Source of the DNA: an uncultured Fibrobacter sp.
Lineage (GTDB): Bacteria > Fibrobacterota > Fibrobacteria > Fibrobacterales > Fibrobacteraceae
NCBI RefSeq assembly: GCF_900316465.1
Contig: NZ_ONDD01000003.1
Span: 1-32,947, forward strand
Length of the DNA stretch: 32,947 bases
Reading direction: 5' to 3'
Shown here: positions 29,728 to 32,947 of the stretch, in pieces
Numbering within the stretch: the stretch's first letter is position 1
How the letters are laid out: each line of letters starts with the position of its first letter
The notes under the pieces: model-generated
What the model was told of the DNA's origin: nothing
Database searches by the model: none
Seen by the model: the letters and a program-made list of their open reading frames with translations, nothing else
Made by a program: the position numbers and the translations under genes

Positions 29728-30910
29728 CCTCTTTAAGCGACTTTTCAAGGTGGCTTTTGCCGAGTGGAAACTCTTCTACACTGACCCTGCGGCAGTGCTG
29801 TTGCTGGTGGTGGCGGGAGTGCTTTACGCCTTCTATTACCCGACGCCTTACATGAATCAGACGGCGACCAAGGTGCCCGTGGCTGTGGTGGATTTGGATC
29901 GTACGGTCATGTCGCGCGAGCTCACGCAGATGTCGGCGGCTGCCCAACAGATTGATGTGCGCTACGTATTCTCGGATGTCCGCGAAGCGGAACAGGCCAT
30001 GGCCGAAGAAAAAATCTACGGCTTCATGGTGATTCCGAAAGACATGGAAAAAAAGCTCCGTAACGGTGGCAAGACGAACGTGAACGTGTTCACGCACGGC
30101 GCTTACGTGATGCTCCATGGCAACATCGGAACCGCGTTCACCACATGCGCCCTTACGGTGGGGGCGACTACGAAGGTCAAGCGAATCGCTTTAGGTAAAA
30201 AGGTTCCGGCAGCTAAAGCCATCGCCATGCGTGACCCGATACCCATCAGCGTGCAGACCATGTACAACAACACGGGTAGCTATTCCAACTATGTGGTGCC
30301 GAGCGTACTCGTACTGATTTTACAGCAGACGCTGGTGATCGGCATTTGCATTTTAGGAGGTGCCCGCGCTCACCGCAAGTTCCGCAAATTGCAGCGCGAC
30401 AGTTCCGTAGAAAATGAACTCATGCCTTACCGCTACTTTGGCCGCTCGCTGGCGTACTTCTTGCATTATTGCAGCTTTATCCTGTTCTACCATTTTGTGG
30501 TGTACAACGTATTCGATTTTCCGCGCCGCGGCGAAATTTTGCCGATGGTGGCGTTTGCAATCGTGTTCCTGTTCTCGGTTATCAACTTTGGGATGGTGCT
30601 TTCGCAGGTGTTCCTGCGCCGCGAAACGAGCATGCAGCTGTTCCTGTACATGAGCATTCCGATCCTGTTCCTTTCGAACTTTAGCTGGCCTACCGAACTG
30701 ATTCCGGCGTGGATGAAGGGATTCTCTTGCTTGTTGCCTTCGACATTTGCCATTCCGGCATGGCTTGCCATTGAGCAACGCGGCGCCGACATTTACGATG
30801 CGGCATCGCTCCTGTTGCCGCTCGCTATGCAGGCGGTATTCTACCTGTTGCTCGGGCTTGTGCTTACAAACCTCCGCGATGGCAGCAAGCTGAAAACCGG
30901 CGATATGTAG
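29720..30910 (+). CDS. ABC-2 type permease (second of two)
   Basis: 396 residues with the same layout as its neighbour: first helix ~21-40, periplasmic domain with 'VPVAVVDLDRTVMSRELTQM' (a string typical of YhgE/ABC-2 exporters), then five helices to ~390. An AAAGGAGG site lies at the proper distance from the ATG at 29720, which fixes the start inside the end of the previous gene; an in-frame ATG at 29675 lacks such a site. It probably pairs with the first permease. A short hairpin at its stop codon and a new promoter follow, so it is the last gene of the operon. Confidence 0.87.
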   Translation: MIDLFKRLFKVAFAEWKLFYTDPAAVLLLVVAGVLYAFYYPTPYMNQTATKVPVAVVDLDRTVMSRELTQMSAAAQQIDVRYVFSDVREAEQAMAEEKIYGFMVIPKDMEKKLRNGGKTNVNVFTHGAYVMLHGNIGTAFTTCALTVGATTKVKRIALGKKVPAAKAIAMRDPIPISVQTMYNNTGSYSNYVVPSVLVLILQQTLVIGICILGGARAHRKFRKLQRDSSVENELMPYRYFGRSLAYFLHYCSFILFYHFVVYNVFDFPRRGEILPMVAFAIVFLFSVINFGMVLSQVFLRRETSMQLFLYMSIPILFLSNFSWPTELIPAWMKGFSCLLPSTFAIPAWLAIEQRGADIYDAASLLLPLAMQAVFYLLLGLVLTNLRDGSKLKTGDM

Positions 30911-30933
30911 GCGCTTTGCCGCCTGCATTTTTG
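30909..30933 (+). terminator. Weak terminator hairpin after the permease genes
   Basis: AGGCG (30909-30913) and CGCCT (30920-30924) form a 5-bp stem that includes the last bases of the stop codon, then GCA and a T-run. It is short but correctly placed. Confidence 0.4.
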
Positions 30934-30941
30934 TATATTGC
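30934..30941 (+). promoter_or_regulatory. TATATTGC promoter box of the zinc peptidase gene
   Basis: TAnnTT-type box 24 nt before the ATG at 30958, with a GAGG ribosome-binding site at 30947-30950. Confidence 0.5.
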
Positions 30942-30957
30942 GGTTAGAGGTAACAAT

Positions 30958-31671
30958 ATGATGTTTGATCCTTTATACATGACGATTCTCCTGGTGACGC
31001 TTGCTTTGTCTGGTAGCGTTTCCTGGATGGTCAAGTCCCGTTTTAACGCTGGCCAGAAGGTCGGCATTTCCAGCGGCCTTACCGGTGCCGATGTCGCGAA
31101 GGCAATCCTTATGGATGCGGGCATTACCGACGTGAAGGTCCTGCAGCATCATGGATTCTTGTCGGACCATTACAATCCGCTGAACAAGACTTTGAACTTG
31201 TCACCTGAAGTTTATAACGGCCGCAATGCTTCTGCCGCGGGCGTTGCCGCTCACGAAGTGGGCCACGCCATTCAGCATGCGCAGGGGTATTTCCCGCTGT
31301 GGCTGCGTTCGTTCATTGTGCCTGCTGCAAACTTGGGCTCTAATCTCGGTCCGTGGCTTGTGATTCTCGGCATCGTGCTCATGAGTGCGGGCCGTGCGCT
31401 TGGTTATTCCCTCGCCGTTGCTGGCGTGGTTTTGTTCGGTATCGCAACTCTCTTTACGCTGGTGACCGTGCCGGTGGAATTCGACGCTTCTTCTCGCGCC
31501 AAGAAGGTGCTTGCTCGCCTCGACATTGTGGCGCAGGGCCGCGAATACAATACGGTTTCGGGGGTGCTGTTTGCCGCAGGGCTTACCTACGTGGCAGCCG
31601 CTATCGGTTCCATTATGCAGTTGCTTTATTGGGCATACCGAGCCGGACTTATCGGCGGTCGGCGAGACTGA
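30958..31671 (+). CDS. YugP-type membrane zinc metallopeptidase
   Basis: 237 residues of the zinc-peptidase-2 (YugP) family. The zinc site HEVGH is at 99-103, preceded by 'VAA' and followed by 'AIQHAQGYFPLWLRS', as in the family. A later 'PVEFDASSRA' segment offers the third ligand. There are hydrophobic helices at ~5-24, ~117-165 (two passes) and near the C terminus. The natural substrate is not established. The start is the first of two adjacent ATGs (30958, 30961), chosen by the spacing to GAGG. Its stop codon directly abuts the stop codon of the convergent scpA gene. Confidence 0.9.
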   Translation: MMFDPLYMTILLVTLALSGSVSWMVKSRFNAGQKVGISSGLTGADVAKAILMDAGITDVKVLQHHGFLSDHYNPLNKTLNLSPEVYNGRNASAAGVAAHEVGHAIQHAQGYFPLWLRSFIVPAANLGSNLGPWLVILGIVLMSAGRALGYSLAVAGVVLFGIATLFTLVTVPVEFDASSRAKKVLARLDIVAQGREYNTVSGVLFAAGLTYVAAAIGSIMQLLYWAYRAGLIGGRRD

Positions 31672-32947
31672 TTAGTTGTCGCCGGAATGGACTTCGATTG
31701 ACGGGAAGTCGTCATCGTCGTCAGAATTGTCTGAATTTTCAGAAGCCTGGGTGTCATAGAACGCCTGGGCTTTTTTCATGAATGCTTCGAATTCTTCGTC
31801 CGTCATGTTGTCTGACGGCTGCGGCTCTTCAGCCGGAGCCTCATCGACAGGCTCAACCGAGATGTCAACAGGTTCTTCGTTCACGTCATTGCGAGCCTCT
31901 GGCGAAGCAATCTCTTCCACCGGCGTTTTTTCAACGACCGGTGCGACGGTTTCTTCGACGGGCGCGCTTGTCTCGGGTGCAGATTCAATAACCGGTGCGG
32001 TTTCTTCCGCAGGCGCGGTGCTTTCTGCAGGTGCGGCCTCTTCAACCGGAGCATTCTCTGCCGGAGTCTGAGTGCCTTCGGCAGCCTCGTCTTCCTTCAT
32101 CATCTCGGCGAACGGGTTTTCCTGCACTTCGCTCAAGTCTTCGCGACCTTCGAGCATGGCGGTCAAATCTTCTTCGCTCACGTTCCTGCCGCGGCTGGTC
32201 CACAGCACGGCTTCGCGCATCACCGCTGCCAAATCGCCCACGGTCTGTTCCTTGGAACGTGCAATCGCCTGATTGCGAATTGCTTCCACAAGGCCCGGCT
32301 TCACGTCCGGATCCTTGCTGAAGAATACGGTCTCGTGTGCCATTTCTTCGGCGTAGTCGGCGTTATTCTTCTTGCGGTAAATCCAAATCGGTCCGAACAG
32401 TTCGCTCTGGCGGAATACGATTTCGTCCGTCTTGATCATCTCGAGCATGGCCATGAAGGTCACTGCCGCGACAATCGGGTGAGAATCGTTGTCGAGCAAA
32501 TCTTCGAACAGGGCGCGGCCATTCACCGACAGGTAATTGTTAATCGCCTGCTGGCGGTCCTGAATGGTCACGTAGTCAAGTTCAATGTGGTGAATCGTTT
32601 CCGAAATCTTGGTCTTCAGACTCTTCTGGTAAGCGCGGAAAAGCTGCCAAATGTTCGCGTCGGCCAAAGTCTCTTCGTCGGTCTGCGTCTTTTCCAAGCG
32701 ACCGCGGGAATACGTACCGAAGTTCTCGCTTTCCATTTCCTGGAGGCCGCTCGCGACTTGCTTAAAGCGCTGGTATTCCAGCATTTCCTTCATGAGCTGT
32801 TCGCGGTCTTCGTTGTATTCCGCTTCCATCTCGGGGTCGCGCTGTTCGGCCGGCAAAAGTTCTTGCACCTTGAGCGCCATCAAGCGGCTTGCCATGTACA
32901 AGAAATCACCCGCCTTCGACAGGTCGGTGCCCTCGTACTCGTTCACC
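31672..32947 (-). CDS. scpA: Segregation and condensation protein A, partial, with long acidic tail
   Basis: The 3' part of scpA; the first ~60-70 residues lie beyond the right edge. ScpA is the kleisin that joins Smc and ScpB to compact and segregate the chromosome. The visible part starts at the conserved 'DLSKAGDFLYMASRLMALKVQELLP', continues with the linker, and reaches the C-terminal winged helix ('TFMAMLEMIKTDEIVFRQSELFGPIWI'), which binds the Smc head. A typical ScpA ends soon after; here about 200 further residues follow, the last ~130 made of Pro/Ala/Val/Glu repeats and an Asp-rich end. Within the tail a palindromic repeat is translated as EIASPEARND. The GTG near the edge is not the true start. 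Confidence 0.88.
   Translation of the reverse strand, partial: VNEYEGTDLSKAGDFLYMASRLMALKVQELLPAEQRDPEMEAEYNEDREQLMKEMLEYQRFKQVASGLQEMESENFGTYSRGRLEKTQTDEETLADANIWQLFRAYQKSLKTKISETIHHIELDYVTIQDRQQAINNYLSVNGRALFEDLLDNDSHPIVAAVTFMAMLEMIKTDEIVFRQSELFGPIWIYRKKNNADYAEEMAHETVFFSKDPDVKPGLVEAIRNQAIARSKEQTVGDLAAVMREAVLWTSRGRNVSEEDLTAMLEGREDLSEVQENPFAEMMKEDEAAEGTQTPAENAPVEEAAPAESTAPAEETAPVIESAPETSAPVEETVAPVVEKTPVEEIASPEARNDVNEEPVDISVEPVDEAPAEEPQPSDNMTDEEFEAFMKKAQAFYDTQASENSDNSDDDDDFPSIEVHSGDN
31884..31913. repeat. Palindromic repeat inserted in frame in the scpA tail
   Basis: CGTCATTGCGAGC (31884-31896), loop CTCTG, GCGAAGCAATCT (31902-31913). Both arms match the intergenic copy at 214-247 apart from one base (A versus T). 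On the scpA strand it is read as the peptide EIASPEARND with no stop codon, so the element has been taken into the protein. Confidence 0.75.

Overview
The window is about 33 kb of gene-dense bacterial chromosome. Its roughly 50% GC content, heavy use of GAA/AAG/GGC codons, TAnnTTTG-like promoters, Bat-type VWA proteins, and many lipoproteins, PEGA proteins and lamin-tail proteins all point to the Fibrobacterota/Bacteroidota side of the tree. A Fibrobacter-like gut or rumen bacterium is the best guess. This is inferred from protein flavour and promoter style; no marker gene such as rRNA is present.

Layout from left to right. (1) Bases 1-268 hold hairpins and a palindromic repeat, followed by a DedA membrane protein and a periplasmic/outer-membrane protein with a basic tail (both minus strand). 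(2) Bases 2854-8394 are a tight five-gene minus-strand operon: three paralogous Ig-like lipoproteins, then two PEGA-type proteins. I recognise no named system in it. (3) Bases 8423-9791 are a plus-strand operon of xseB, an oligopeptide-type ABC ATPase and a small C_GCAxxG_C_C redox protein. It is driven by a promoter back-to-back with the lipoprotein operon promoter. (4) Bases 9824-15290 hold hisH, then polysaccharide genes: rfbB, rfbC, a low-molecular-weight tyrosine phosphatase, a Wza-like exporter lipoprotein and manC. (5) Bases 15388-19569 hold an alpha/beta hydrolase, an acyltransferase-3 protein and a batA-batB pair of membrane VWA proteins.

(6) Bases 19834-25564 are the most striking part: an apparent operon of a DUF4956 membrane protein, a HlyD-like adaptor, a TolC-like outer-membrane protein, a VTC-fold polyphosphate polymerase and a lipoprotein with three lamin-tail domains. 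The VTC residues I would expect for catalysis are all visible. The layout suggests an envelope-spanning machine that makes polyphosphate (or a related polymer) and passes it outward, or couples it to a surface protein. That function is a hypothesis. (7) Bases 25699-30910 are a second TolC/HlyD module with two ABC-2 permeases but no ATPase gene. (8) The window ends with a YugP-type zinc peptidase and, convergent and directly abutting it, a partial scpA with a long acidic tail. Within that tail a palindromic repeat, also found at 214-247, is translated in frame.

Regulation visible in the sequence: several first genes carry a TAnnTTT box only 12-15 nt upstream of the start codon and no Shine-Dalgarno, which suggests leaderless mRNAs. 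Others have the box 24-49 nt upstream together with a GGAG-type site. Clear hairpin plus T-run terminators end the 1089-2771, rfbC, manC and lamin-tail genes. No tRNA, rRNA, CRISPR array, insertion sequence or phage gene was seen.
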